DNA of 64,000 bases from Plasmodium coatneyi (lineage: Eukaryota > Apicomplexa > Aconoidasida > Haemosporida > Plasmodiidae): positions 1,054,001-1,118,000 of the forward strand of contig NC_033569.1 in assembly GCF_001680005.1 (NCBI RefSeq), written 5' to 3'. The notes under the pieces were generated by a model that saw only the letters and a list, made by a program, of their open reading frames with translations, was not told where the DNA came from and ran no database searches. A program made the position numbers and the translations under genes. Positions 35,955 through 47,701 of the stretch are shown piece after piece (position 1 is the stretch's first letter; every line of letters starts with the position of its first letter).

Positions 35955-36217
35955 TCCCTGACTATATATATTAATGATTTAAAACCTTGGAGAAGGGGAA
36001 GTAATACTCAACATATATGAACTATGTAATATATATATATGTTAGTTACTACCGAATAATTTATTAAGTGCAAAAAGTTAAGCATAAATTTAATATAATC
36101 CCTTCCTACACAAAATAAGAAGAAGAAGAAAAAAAAAAAAAAAAAAAAAAACATAGCTCTAGGCATAAATTCCACCATATACATCCACACACACATAGAA
36201 ATATATACACATAAATA

Positions 36218-37767
36218 ATGACACCAGAACCGACGAAAACAGCATCGGAAACAGGACCATTAGGGGTTTGTTTTTCTGCTTTAACGAGCGTGTGTGTCCA
36301 TATATACATCTACCATTTTTTTTTTTTTTTTTTTTTTTTTGTGTGTGCCCCATTTAATGTAAAAAAATGCAGAAAAAAAAATTGTATATATATCTATGTG
36401 GGAAAGAACATTCCATTTCTACACAATGTACATGGTTCCACTTCTTCCTTATCTCAATTCCATTTTTGTAGGTGGATGATTTAAAGAAGTTACCCTCAAA
36501 AAGAACATATACTCAATTCGATGGAGGGGTGAGTTCTTATAGCGCATTCTGCTCTTGGTTGGATGATACAAAGACTACAGTAAAAAGTAAATTGGAGGAC
36601 TATGAAAATGTTAACGGTTATGCAGATAACATTGTAAATGCCTGGTGCAATGCATATGCACAAGGGAGTGGAACGTTTTCATACACCAATACCTATTGTA
36701 CTCCCTTTTATTATTGGTTAGGGGACATATTAATTGACAACTTAGCAGATGGTCAATCATTCTTAGACATTATGAAAATAATCTACACAGAATTAGGAGC
36801 AACCCATGGCGGAGGAATTGCTGATGCAGGGAATGGTTGCGGAATTATATACAACGATATTGACAAAGGCCTCTTTAAACATGCAAAAATATTATATGAG
36901 TATGACCAGGACCGTATACAAATAGAAGAACAACTACAGAATTCCAATAAACAATGTACTGCGGAATATAAAAGTCACCTGGATAACATTGTTTCAGCAT
37001 GTGGGGATGTAGAAGAGGGTTGCCCAGGTGAGGGGCGATATAAAGGTCAAAAGTATTGTGGCCAATTCAATGCAAGAGCGAAGGGAGGAGATGCAGATTA
37101 CTGTAGCACAGAGAAGCTAAAAATACTAACATGTACTCAAGTGTCGCATACTGAAATGCAGCCAACAGGATTAACAGCAGATCATGGGCACCAAGCTCAT
37201 TCCCTGCCGGGGGAAGCACAGGCAACATCCCCCGGGACGAGCACTATACCAGCTATATCCGGTATATTAGCTGCAATAGGACTTCCAGCAATAGCCACTT
37301 TTTTCTTATACAAGGTAATAGTACATAATTATGATTATGACCATTATTCCCCTTACGATTAGAAAAAATATATATGCATACCTATATACATACATATATG
37401 TACTCATATATGCACATACCCCATATATATCCTTACATATATATACCGATATATATGTGCACTTATATGTATTTGGACATATATATATGGGGTATTTACA
37501 TATATGCTATATATAATGCATATTTCAACCCTACCTACCACCCTCCTTCAACACCACCTCTTTCTTCATCAGTATAATCTTTTACCTTCTTGGATAAATG
37601 ACTCCTTTAGAATGAATAAAGCAGGAGGAGGAAGGAGCAACAGAAGGAAGGGAAGATCAACAAAAACATCCACTGGACGTCATAAAATTGACGACGACGA
37701 TATCTCAACAATCGAATATTCGTCCGAATATTCTATTCCATATACATCATCATCATCTGGTAGATGA
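36218..37767 (+). CDS. KIR: KIR-C, KIR/PIR family protein with hybrid tail
   Basis: Exons: 36218-36265, 36472-37314, 37573-37767; 361 residues, phase 0 at both junctions. Exon 1 is MTPEPTKTASETGPLG, with donor GTTTGT. Exon 2 has the KIR ectodomain: YADNIVNAWCNAYA, PFYYWLGDIL at about residue 97, ILYEYDQDRIQ, KYCGQFNARAK, then a TM (ISGILAAIGLPAIATFFLYK). Exon 3 begins YNLLPSWINDSF (class II) but ends EYSIPYTSSSSGR, the class I ending of KIR-A and KIR-E, so the tail looks chimeric. Intron 2 is a TATACATATG-rich stretch, not a minisatellite. Exported-type gene 1 follows 1178 bp downstream on the same strand, mirroring KIR-F and exported-type gene 2. Confidence 0.93.
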
Positions 37768-38944
37768 TGAATATCTTAGATGGATGATCATCTAGATGAA
37801 CGAACAACAACATCTTAGATGATAACGAACATCTGCTAGATAAATGAACAAAGAACGAATAAAATAAAAAAGAAGGAAGGGAAGAAGAGTTCATATTTCC
37901 TTAGAGACGGGTGAATTGAATAGAATGAATGTATTTGTCCCTTTTCTTCTTTTTTTCCCCTACAAATGCTGTAACAAATACTTTGTGTATAACGAAATTT
38001 TTTGTACACATCCATAAACATACACAATATTATGCACGATATTATGTGCAACAATATTATAATTATTCATGTGCGCATATGCACACTAAAATAGTAATAC
38101 ACTAAAATAAAATAATACCCATCCAAACAATAATACCCCTAATATAGCCCTTCCTAAAACAAAATAATAATACCCCCTCCCCCTACACACCTAAAGAAAA
38201 AAAAAAATTCCACCCCCCTCTTACACCCCCCTAACAGCATCCTAAGCTCCTACACCTAACAACCACCTAAACCCTGAAAAAAATTCCACAACTCTCACAT
38301 CCACCTGACACCCCTTCCTTACACCCCTCTTGCACCACCTACACCTGAAATAATCACCTTTATAACCTAATTAGAATGGCAATATTTGAGCGCACAAACA
38401 TAATTAACTTTATTTTTTTTGAAAGGCATAAAATATTTCTATTACACCGTTAGGAGGAAGGGGGGCGACACATATAGTTGGGAAGGGGGTCGAAACACAC
38501 ATAATTGGGGAGGGTGTGTATATTAATTTTTTCTATAGAAAATACTAATCACTGCCACTACATTTGAATATTATAATTATGTGCAATTAAAATCAATTTT
38601 TTCCCTATTATTTTAAATTAATATATTTTTTATATATTAACATGCATACTAATAAATACTTTATTTTAAAATATATATATACACACACTAAAAGAAGAAA
38701 AGAACGTTGAATCCCGCACCAGCGCAGAACAACACAATTGATTGAATTTAACACATTCTCAATGTTCAATACAAAGAAGAATAAAATAATCATCATACAC
38801 AATCCATACAAGCTATTTAATGTACATAAAAGGAGAAAAAATACATCGCCCCCCTTCTAAACATTTATTATTCTAAAATAAAAAAAGAAGCAAACAAAAA
38901 ATAAAAGAACAGAAAAAACAAACAAAAAGAGGAGCAAAATAAAA
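37768..38944. other. Spacer between KIR-C and exported-type gene 1
   Basis: It contains C-rich ACACCCCCCTAACA-like sequence (38100-38350), a telomere-like CCTAAACCCT (38267), a TTACACCGTTAGGAGGAAGG block (38438) and AT-rich upstream sequence. Comparable elements occur in the same order at 50568-51729. No gene is seen. Confidence 0.65.
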
Positions 38945-39898
38945 ATGGCACCCATACCTTTCACAAAACTTTCACTACTCCTCACCTATACCATATTCTT
39001 TTGGGCACAACATTCCAACCACCATGTATGATAACACATATTAAATTGTTGAAGTGTGCGCACATTCATTATTATGATTAGGAGAAAATTTTTTTCTCCA
39101 TTTTTGGACTAAAAATTGAAAAAAAAGAAAAATAAAAAAGGAAAAGAGAAAAAAAAATTTCCATCCCAAACAACCTTTCCTTCCTTCTATCTACCACCCT
39201 AACAACCTTCCTTCCCCCCCCCTAAGATCCTCCTTTCCTTCGCTCTTTTTTCTTTTTTTTAGGTGCGTGCTGTAAGTACATATGACACCTCAGATGGAAG
39301 CGATTCAAGCAGTGTAGGATCAACAACAAGTAGTGAATCTAATACTAGAACACAATTATCAAATCAATTTTATCATAAAAGTTATAATGAAGACGACCCC
39401 ATTAAGAGCACTATGCTAAATGAACCACACAAAAGAACAACTTCAAATTTTGATTTAGGTGTAGATTTAACACATTTACCACATGGAAGAAAGAATTCAT
39501 CCTGTGGAAGAAGGAACAAAAATACCACCCTAAAATATAGATGTCGAAGGTTGTATAAAAAATGTAAATATGGCAAATTTAAACATAGAACCTTACTACT
39601 TCTCATATTGGGCATTCTAGGACTTAGTTTGTTCATTCCGTGTTATGCGGGCTCAAATATGGATGATCTTATTTCTTACCTCAGCAGACTTTTAGAAGCT
39701 CTGACAACTCGGGGAAATCCAGGAACTCCAAATCCTCTGGGTTTCCAAATTCCAGAAGCTTCGGTAACTTCCATAACAGCATGGGCCATTCTCACAATCA
39801 TGACACTCATTGCTATAGGCGCCCTATTAGCATTTTATTATTACCGTGCCCGAAAAAAATACATCCAACGATCCAAATACAAAAGACAAAAATTATAA
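38945..39898 (+). CDS. Putative exported two-TM protein 1
   Basis: Two exons, 38945-39025 and 39263-39898, phase 0, 238 residues. Exon 1 encodes a hydrophobic signal-like N-terminus (KLSLLLTYTIFFWAQHSNHH) and splices at CAT|GTATGA, the usual exported-protein gene structure in Plasmodium. Exon 2 opens with an S/T-rich segment and a basic stretch (RCRRLYKKCKYGKFKHR). Two TM segments follow (LLLLILGILGLSLFIP about 142-157, and ITAWAILTIMTLIAIGALLA about 197-216). A short basic tail closes it. I see no canonical RxLxE/Q/D near the N-terminus, so export is inferred from architecture and context. It is paralogous in structure to the gene at 51730-52593 (same intron site after HH, similar length, same TM layout). 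Confidence 0.8.
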
Positions 39899-40339
39899 AT
39901 ACAAATACAAAAATTATAATTTATAACTTACACAACTTATAAGTCGTGTAATTGTTGTGTAATTGTTGTGTAATTGTTGTTGTTGTTGTACAAGTTGTAC
40001 GTATGGCATTCTTCCACTTATTTTTTTTACTTTTTTCCTTCTTTTTAAAAAAAAAACTTATTTTAAATAATATATATATGTTATTTTAAAAATGAAGAAG
40101 AAGAATATAAAGTGGAAGGAAAGTGGAGTTTGCACGCACACTTTTCAAAGGGAGGGGGGGAGCACTTATGTAGAAGTAAAAGAATGAAAGTACAAATTTG
40201 TGAAAATTGCGGATGTTTAAAATTTTTTATATTTCTTTCCTTCATTTGCATAACTACTGCGATAATTCGTCTATGGCTGCAAGTCAGTATAGTTACGCCT
40301 AGGGAGAAAAAACATTTTATCTAGGGATGGTAACCAACA
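39899..40339. other. Convergent 3' region, exported-type gene 1 / KIR-D
   Basis: A short TTGTGTAATTGTTGTGTAA repeat (39945-39985), T- and A-runs, and no supported gene. Confidence 0.6.
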
Positions 40340-41573
40340 TTACCTAGGATGATAAGCTACATTCCTGTGTTGTCTCTGTTGTTTTTGCTGTCTTCCATTA
40401 TTCGTTCTTCCTGCTCTTGTAGACTGCACATCAAATTCTGATGCTGTGGAATAGTCTGTTGTGGTAGAATCTACTATTGTGGAAGAATCGTCTTCTGTGA
40501 ATGTGTCGTCGAAGTCGTTTTCAATTGTTGTTCTTTTTCTTCTGTCGCTTCCTTTAAATTTGTTACCAAATTTGTTACTGATCCAGGGGGGTAAAAGATT
40601 ATACTAATAAAGAGAAAAGGTATGTATGGGAGAAAAAGTGTAAGCGGGGGCGAATATATACATATATATATATATATGTATATACGTATATATGTGTGTA
40701 TTTATGTGTGTATTGTATATGTGTATTTTAAGAAAGGGGGGGAAATAAAATATTAGTAAAATGCTAGTAAATGTTATTATTCATATTTTTAACGTATATA
40801 ATGGTTTACGTTACTTTATATAAAAGGAATGTGATGAATGGTAATCCCACTGCTATGGGAAGTATGGAAGATATAACAGTGGTGGTGGTAGTATCGGACA
40901 GTGGTAAACCTGTCAGTGATTCTGTACTACCGTCCCCTTGTGGCTGTTCGGGTTCATTCACGAGTGTGCACTTCAATTTGAGTTCATGTTCGCTCCTGTA
41001 TTTATCGTACCATACGTCAAATTTACCGCACCATTCACTATACTTCCCCCCCTGCATACATTCCGCACGCATAGTTCTATAAGCAGACAGTACTCCCCTA
41101 AGGTAACTAGAATAATCATTAGGGCATGTTATTCCCTCAGCTCCCTTAAATTTCTCCCCTATGAATTCTTTGTCCCTTTCGTAGTCGAACATTTTTTTGA
41201 ATGCTTTGAATACGTCCTTATTATCATAGGTGTGTAGAAAATGTGAACTAAATACTAATCCTGCAGTAAGTATTTCATTCTTGCACCTATTCATAACATT
41301 TAGGAACTTTGTATTATCAAGGATTTTGGACAATTTTTCACCCATCCAATAATAGAAATAATAATACTCCATCACATATGTATGGTCGTCCTCCTCCAAT
41401 GCATTCACATAGCAGAGTGTGTTCATAATTTTACCAACGGTTTCTGTCCCTACACCAGCAATGCTTAGTATATTCTTTATTTCTTCTGCGAAATCCGGAT
41501 CCGTACAGTCCGTGTGGTTCCTGCTTAATTCATTATACATTTTCCTGGAAGGGAATTGATTCACATCGTACAC
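40340..41573 (-). CDS. KIR: KIR-D, KIR/PIR family protein (exon 1 not found)
   Basis: Exon 2 is 40815-41573 (acceptor TTATAG|GTGTAC) and exon 3 is 40340-40603; 340 residues without the missing short exon 1. Features: DTVG-like helical ectodomain with cysteines, YYYFYYWMGEKLS, KKMFDYERD, EWCGKFDVWY, a TM at the end of exon 2 (VISSILPIAVGLPFITFLLYK), then YNLLPPWISNKFGN and a basic, S/T/D-rich tail ending NVAYHPR. The tail start matches KIR-C (YNLLPSW). A candidate ATG upstream (41733, MTTHIHPDLQKE) is followed by a good donor, but its phase would put a stop just inside exon 2, so I left it out. The start of this model is therefore an exon boundary, not a start codon. Confidence 0.88.
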
Positions 41574-41841
41574 CTATAAATATAATTGGGGAAGGGGGGG
41601 GATAGGGTGATGCGCATACATATACATATATATATAGATATGTATGTATATTACATCCCACTTGCCACCCTCACCCCTCTTTCTGAAGGTCAGGATGGAT
41701 GTGGGTGGTCATTGTTTCTCTTACGCTCATTTTTCACATATGTGTAACTTCCTACATATGTACAATAAATTTACATTCAAAATTATTCATATGGACTTAG
41801 AATAGGTGTAGGTATAGAAATGCTTTCCATTCTATTACAAC

Positions 41842-41849
41842 TGTGCACA
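41842..41849. promoter_or_regulatory. TGTGCACA palindrome upstream of KIR-D
   Basis: Exact copy about 270 bp upstream of KIR-D exon 2. Confidence 0.3.
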
Positions 41850-42529
41850 GATACATATACCAAAAATTTTGATTCTTTTTCTTCGTGCAACGAAACACAT
41901 TGCTTAAATTTTTCAAACAGTGGTACTACACTTTATATATATTAAATCATTATATGCGTATGTAATTAAGATGGAAAAAAGTATTAATGGGTACACTGTA
42001 ATAACAGCGTGAAAAAGAAGAAAAAATCAGCACTTTCTTCTTCATTTATTCTTCACTTTCGTACCTACTATATTAGTGTACTATGTTCCACATTTGACCA
42101 TTTGGAGTAGTATACTACTGTTCACATGCTTCCACTATTATGTACGTACGTATGTTATTTTTTTTGCCTTTTTTAATGAAGAATTTTTCAAACATGTAGT
42201 ATTTTATATATGCATTATTATATTTTAAGGTGTTCATTTAAAAAAAAAAAAACAATTGTTATCACATATGCATGTATAATATACGGTTCACTATATATAT
42301 GTGTGCTCCATGTCCTCCCCTTTTCCCTTTTGCGGATGTGTGTACATACTTATTCATCAATATTTAATGAAGAAGAATATAAATTCATAAGTTAGGGTGA
42401 GAATATATATAGAACATTTGGAAAAGTTGTATTAATTTTCTGTGTATTGTAGGAAGAAAAAAGAATTTTATGTGTGTGCGCCCGTACCCCTCTGTAGAGT
42501 AAGCACTTCCCGCCGCCTCCCCCACCTTT

Positions 42530-42655
42530 TTTTGCCCTATCTTCCTCTTTTTTTATAATTGTTTTCAATAGCAATAATAATAATTCCTTATTCCTTCTCC
42601 TCTTTTTTCTTAAATTTTCCTTTTTTCATGAGTAAATCACAAATAAGTCATTAAA
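42530..42655. repeat. KIR-E 3' flank, inverted duplicate of 35615-35760
   Basis: The opposite-strand copy of the segment upstream of KIR-C, beginning about 85 bp past the KIR-E stop. Confidence 0.85.
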
Positions 42656-42739
42656 AGGAAGATTGCACACTATATTATGTATACCATTTTGAGATACCCA
42701 CATATGGAGTTATTCACCTCTCTATAGGGATGATGATGA

Positions 42740-44850
42740 TCATCTAGATGATGATGAAGTCGTGTATGGGATGGAATATTCGGACAAAGTTATTGTTGTT
42801 GAGGTGTTGTCGTCGTCATCATCATCAAACTCATTAAATTCTTTCCTAAGGAACCTTTTCTTCCTTCTTCCATTTCCAGAATAGGAGTTATTCCCCTTAA
42901 GGAAGAAAAGGTGTGATTTATACTTGTAAAAAAAGTATGCCAATGCAGGTAGTCCTACTGCAGCAAGTCCACCAGACACAGCAACAGGGACGATACCACT
43001 AAGACCAGACTCTTCTCCTTCTTTTCTGTGACTACCACCACCGTCACTCCCTCCTTTTCCTTCTCCACCAGAGACACCATCCACTAAATCGGCATCGGAA
43101 AAACTACCACTACTACCAGCTTGATTTGGATTAGGATTTGGTTTGGGTTTTGGTGGGCATATTGCTGGATCCTCACATCCACCTAAAGAAAAAAAAAATA
43201 CGAAAGGTAATTTCAATATAAAATATTTTTTTTTTTTTTTTTTTTTTATACACCCTTCGGGTGTACTTCCCCCCAAGGGGGCACACACTCCTCAGTCCTT
43301 CACCTCCTTCCACCACCCTAACAATCTTCCTACCACCAACCACCCCTAACAACCTTCCTTCCACCAAGCATCCCTAACAACCTTCCTTCCACCAAGCATC
43401 CCTAACAATCTTCCACTAACCCCCCTAACAACCTTCCTACCACCCCTATGTGCACCTTCGTGCATACTTGACTATATACCCCCACTAAGTGCACCATCCT
43501 GCACACTTCACTGCATAACTTCTACAAAGTGCACCTTTGTGCAGACAACCATAACAACCTTCCCTTCACCACCCTGACAACATCACCCTACCACCTAAAA
43601 CCCCTGACACAACCTTCTTTCCACCAACCACATAACAACCCAACTACCATCCCTAACAACCTTCCTTCTACCCTACCACCCGTAACAACCCACCACCCTA
43701 ACAACCTTTCTTCCACCTAACAACCTTCCATCTAACAGCCTTAACAACTTTCCTTCGATCCACCTAACAACCCACCTATCACCCACCTAACAACCCACCT
43801 CTCATCCACCTAACAACCCACCTCTCACCCACCTAACAACCCACCTACCACCCCTAAGACCACGTTCCTTCCATCAACCAAACCTAACAACCTTGCGTTC
43901 CATCGCTAACAACCTTCCCTTCCACCAACAAGCATCCTAACAATCATCCCTTCCAGCACACAATCATAAAGCAATGTAGCGCCCATAAAAAGATGTACCA
44001 CTTACCATCTACCACGGCGTCGCCAAGGTCGAAGTCATCTCCAGCAGAAGGTTTCTTCAGAGCAGGAGGTTCACCTTCCAATTTACATGTCAATTTGGTT
44101 GGTCCACTTTGACCGTATTGTTTAAAAGCTTCCCCAAATTTCCTACAGCATACACTTTGAGCTTTACCTCCACAATATGTATATACGTTCTTGTAAGTTC
44201 TAACAATTTTTTGTAAATGTTCATAATAATCCTTATAGCAACGTTCGTTCCCTTTAGGTGAATACATGTCAATCAGCCAGTAGTCCTCAGAGTAATCATA
44301 TATTACTTTTTTCGAGGCGAACTGCTCTTTGGTAATATTAGGGCATATCATTCCACATCTACTTCCAGGAATTAACTCCGGTAACTTCTGGTAAACTGTC
44401 TTCATGGCCTCTTGGAAGGAATCCTTATGTTGCAAATGGTTCGATACTATATGCCCTATCGTATAGTAGAGGGCATAGCAAAGATCATCATAAGACGAGG
44501 TGACTCGTCCTGTTCCATGTATTTCACACCAAGCTTTTACTATGTCTTTAGCGTGTTGTTCCCCATTCTTCAGATAAGCTTTTATTTCATCTTCAACGTT
44601 CTTCCTCTTACCTTCATCAGTACAAGCGGCTAGGTTTTCTATTCTCCCTAATTTTCCGTATAAGTATTTACTCGAAAAAAACTGATCCAAATATTTCCTC
44701 TGTCAATATAATTGGCAAAATGTACATTTCGATATATTTATCATTCTTGAATTTATTATGTTATGCACAAAATGAGGTATATTTATAATATTCATGTATG
44801 CATTTAGGATAAAAGGAGCTAACCCCCAGTATTGTCCCCTCTCCTGCCAT
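42740..44850 (-). CDS. KIR: KIR-E, KIR/PIR family protein with CD99-like segment
   Basis: Exons (minus): 44824-44850 (MAGEGTILG, donor GTTAGC), 44006-44699, 42740-43182; 387 residues, phases 0 and 1. Exon 2 begins RKYLDQFFSSKYLYGKLG and has KIR cysteines, KDIVKAWCEIHG, ALYYTIGHIVSNH and KVIYDYSEDYW. Its last 18 codons (KKPSAGDDFDLGDAVVDG, the final Gly split) match host CD99 as I recall it. Exon 3 continues with KPKPNPNPNQAGSSGSFSD and GGSDGGGSHRKEGEE, then a TM (SGIVPVAVSGGLAAVGLPAL) and the tail KYKSHLFFLKGNN, ending EYSIPYTTSSSSR. It is the closest paralog of KIR-A, with the same CD99-like insert and TM exon; the ectodomains differ. The presumed function is erythrocyte surface exposure with host mimicry (inference from published KIR work). 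Confidence 0.94.
43010..44057 (-). other. CD99-like coding segment of KIR-E, split by intron 2
   Basis: CD99-like codons: 44006-44057 (exon 2) and 43010-43182 (exon 3). They encode the same residues as KIR-A over the shared 47 codons but with different synonymous codons. Confidence 0.85.
43300..43960 (-). repeat. Intron minisatellite, KIR-E intron 2
   Basis: CCACCTAACAACCCACCTCT and CCTAACAACCTTCCTTCCAC units on the plus strand, G-rich in gene sense. A different sub-block (43440-43540) repeats GTGCACCTTTGTGCA-like units. Confidence 0.9.
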
Positions 44851-46083
44851 TGTTTACATGAACATTCCTTCTATGTATATATATAAAAAGGTAATCTACA
44901 AATGTGCAATCATTCAAAAGGAATGTATAAAAATATTGCTCGCCTAAAAATTATGAATGGAATTGTAGGTGCAACAATTCCGTTCGATTAGTGATTATGA
45001 GCTTGCACATATATCAAATTTTTATTCACTCCCTCTCAGTAATACATATTGTTCCAATTATTCAAGTAACTATAACACACTACTTATACATGCATCCAAA
45101 ATTATTGCATATGTGCACATATATACAATTTAAAAGCCAGACATATGTAGGAACAAATGCCCTGAACCAACAAAACCAAGAAGGAGATATCAAAATTCCG
45201 CATATACACTTTTCTTATTTTATCTATTATATTAGTAAATTGTGTATGATCCTTTGGAATATTATATTACGATTTGCATATTACCACTATTACATATAGA
45301 GAAAGGTACAATTTTCTACTGAACAGAAATTTTTATTCGAACTATTAATTTATGTTTTCTTATTAATAGAAGAGTACATAATAAACTATTCGTATATATA
45401 GTGTACTTCATATAGCGAGTATTTTTCCTCCTACTCACATATGCACATTCAATCATATTCAATAGATACCGTGTGAACCTAAAAAAATAATTGAACACAG
45501 TATATAACGTACAAAAAGAAAAAATTATATGGAATCATAAATGTTTGATAAGAAAGAAAGAGGAAAGAGAACACACATCTTTATAATAGTGTTTTTTATA
45601 ATACAACCTCCTTCATTTATGGTCACTTAAAAATAATAATTCCTACTATTGCCCCTTTTTTTTTCCTATATTTCGATAAATACGTTACAAAATAATTCAT
45701 TTATACATTCAATGTGCATGTATTATATTATGTATACTATTTTTGAGCTAACATTCACTCCACTTTTCTCTAATGTAAATTATACTTTTTATATATTAAT
45801 ATGTTATTCCTTTTCTCTTTTTTATGTTAAAATATTATTTTGATCAGTTGAAAAATTTCGTACATGTAGGTCCTACATATATGAATATGAACGAACAACG
45901 AACCCATAGAGTGAATTTTATTTTAGGTTACTTTTTTTCTCCTAAGATGCAAAGTTCATTGTGAACCCATTTTATGATGAACAAAACCCATCCATCCACC
46001 ACACATATAGATATATAAAAATAACTTAATTATATATAGAAATGTGCATATGACATAAAGAAAAGAAAAAGCGAAGAAAGAAA
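44851..46083. other. Divergent region between KIR-E and the KIR pseudogene
   Basis: AT-rich, with chance ORFs only. TGTGCACA lies 262 bp upstream of KIR-E exon 1 (45112), and TGTGCATA, one mismatch, at 46043 just before the pseudogene. No gene is seen. Confidence 0.6.
45112..45119. promoter_or_regulatory. TGTGCACA palindrome upstream of KIR-E
   Basis: Exact copy in CATATGTGCACATATAT, 262 bp from the KIR-E start. Confidence 0.3.
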
Positions 46084-47701
46084 ATGGATGATAAATTACC
46101 CTGAGAACAAATACACAAGGAATTCGATGAAGGAAGGGGTTGTCAAACGGGAGTTAGGGGTGGAAGAGTAAATTAAAGGAGGAAGTGTTAGAAAGTTACA
46201 CCAATAAGGAAGAACTTGCAAAAAAGATTGTCCATGCCTGGTGTTACATACATACCGAAAAATAAAAATGTCACCAAGTCCACTGATGATTGGTGTTATT
46301 ATTTTTATTTTTTTTAGGGAATAAGTTATATAATGAAAAAAGGGTAGGTGCAAAGTGGGCAAGTGATGAGATGTCCATTTCTTCTGTTAATTTGCTTATG
46401 AAACAAATATACCAACAGTTGCGCAGTTCTGGTTCCGTTTCCGACTCAGGTGCAGCTGCAAAATGTAATATGTTTTATGAAGGAATAAATAAAACCAACT
46501 TCCATCGAATGAAGTCCATATTTTATTATTCTAAAGATAAGGACCTCATAAAATTGAAGTTACAACAACCAGGTGGGAGGGACAATAACAATTACTCTTG
46601 CAAATTAGCAATATCTAAATACCTAAAAAAAGCTCTTTCAGCTTACACAAAAATAAATGCTAAATGCACAACAAAGCAGTAGGGTCAAGGCCAAGACCAG
46701 GGTCAGGACCAGGGAAGGGAGGAAATGGTAGTAGTACTACACCTCCTACTTATTGTACCGACTTCACCACAACATATAAACAACACCTCTTGAATGGTGA
46801 ACTGACTTCCCAATCACAATGTAAGGTTGTGCCTAATGAGAGAAATGTGCAAAACGCACGGCACCCTATTGAAGTTAGAACACCTGGTCACTCAATTGAG
46901 GAAGGTGTTCTGGCTACGCAGCCTCTTCATGATGGACTGGCCCTGGGGCAGGGGGAGGTAATGGCAGCTGCTTCACCGGAACGGGGAAGTGGTGGTAGTG
47001 GTGTGGGATCTCATGTAAAAAATGGTTTGGGGGTCACAGACCAACATCTTCCTACACGTGGGCCGGACGTTAAGGGGGGCCGTCATACAAACGAAATCAC
47101 AAAAACGGAAATGGCCTCTACACTCAATACAGATAGTTGCAACAGTAGTGCTGCTATCCCTACTGCGGTGTCCTCTATTCTGGGAGTAGCAGCATTTTTT
47201 GCCATTGCTTTCTATCTATATAAAGTAAATACAATTGGAAAGTGGACGCCATATTATGTTATTTCCCTTAATACTTATATGTATTTATAAAAAAAGTAAG
47301 AATAAGATTTTTTTACACACAAACATATATTTTACACATTTATTCCTTTCACCCACATTCTAATACCATTCCCCTTAACCCTTCCTTTCTGCTTATTTAT
47401 TCAGTACACTTCCCTATTCCATGGGATAGGTAACTCCTCCCTTAAAAAAAAAAGAAGAAGTACATCTGTCAGCAGGAGTGGATTTGACACTCTATCTTCC
47501 ATGAACGACGATGCTTCTACCGAATATTCTACACTGTATTCAGCAGATGGTTCAACAATAGGTTCTACATTAGACGGAACAGAATATTCTATTCCATACT
47601 TTACTACAGGAACATCATCTACCAGCACCACCAGGAGAAGAGCAGGAAGGGGAACAAATCATAAAAACGGGCACAAAAATGTAGGTTATCAGAACATGTA
47701 G
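46084..47701 (+). pseudogene. KIR pseudogene with several frame breaks
   Basis: The sequence from 46084 lines up with the start of KIR-C exon 2 (ATGGATGATAAATTACCC) but has TGA at 46102. Between 46150 and 46320, pieces typical of KIR (IVHAWCYIHTEK, DDWCYYFYFF, NKLYNEKRVGAKW) lie in different frames. 46290-46682 is open (KTNFHRMKSIFYYSKDKD), then a TAG at 46680 requires another shift. 46664-47224 is open with a G/S/P-rich insert, YCTDFTTTYKQHLL and a TM (SSILGVAAFFAIAFYLYK). Exon 3, 47405-47701, is intact (YTSLFHGIGNSS to NVGYQNM). No exon 1 was found. The 5' half is decayed while the TM and tail are well preserved, so the latter could still serve as a recombination donor. Confidence 0.88.

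Larger units (their letters stand above)
32895..36217. other. Divergent upstream region between SICAvar-2 and KIR-C
   Basis: About 3.3 kb with both putative promoters. 33000-33760 is strongly strand-asymmetric (pyrimidine-rich, then purine-rich) and holds two long inverted repeats. 33760-35560 is less repetitive and holds only short ORFs. 35615-35760 matches, inverted, the 3' flank of KIR-E. TGTGCACA occurs at 34852, 35591 and 35947. No gene is supported. Confidence 0.6.
41574..42739. other. Region between KIR-E (3') and KIR-D (5')
   Basis: It holds the likely KIR-D promoter and exon 1, TGTGCACA at 41842, TA-rich tracts, and the KIR-E 3' flank (42530-42655) duplicated in inverse orientation near 35.7 kb. 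No other gene is seen. Confidence 0.6.

Noticed and set aside
41697..41733. Candidate exon 1 for KIR-D (MTTHIHPDLQKE followed by GTGAGG)
   Set aside because: The exon would end in phase 2, while exon 2 needs phase 0. Joining them gives a stop within a few codons.
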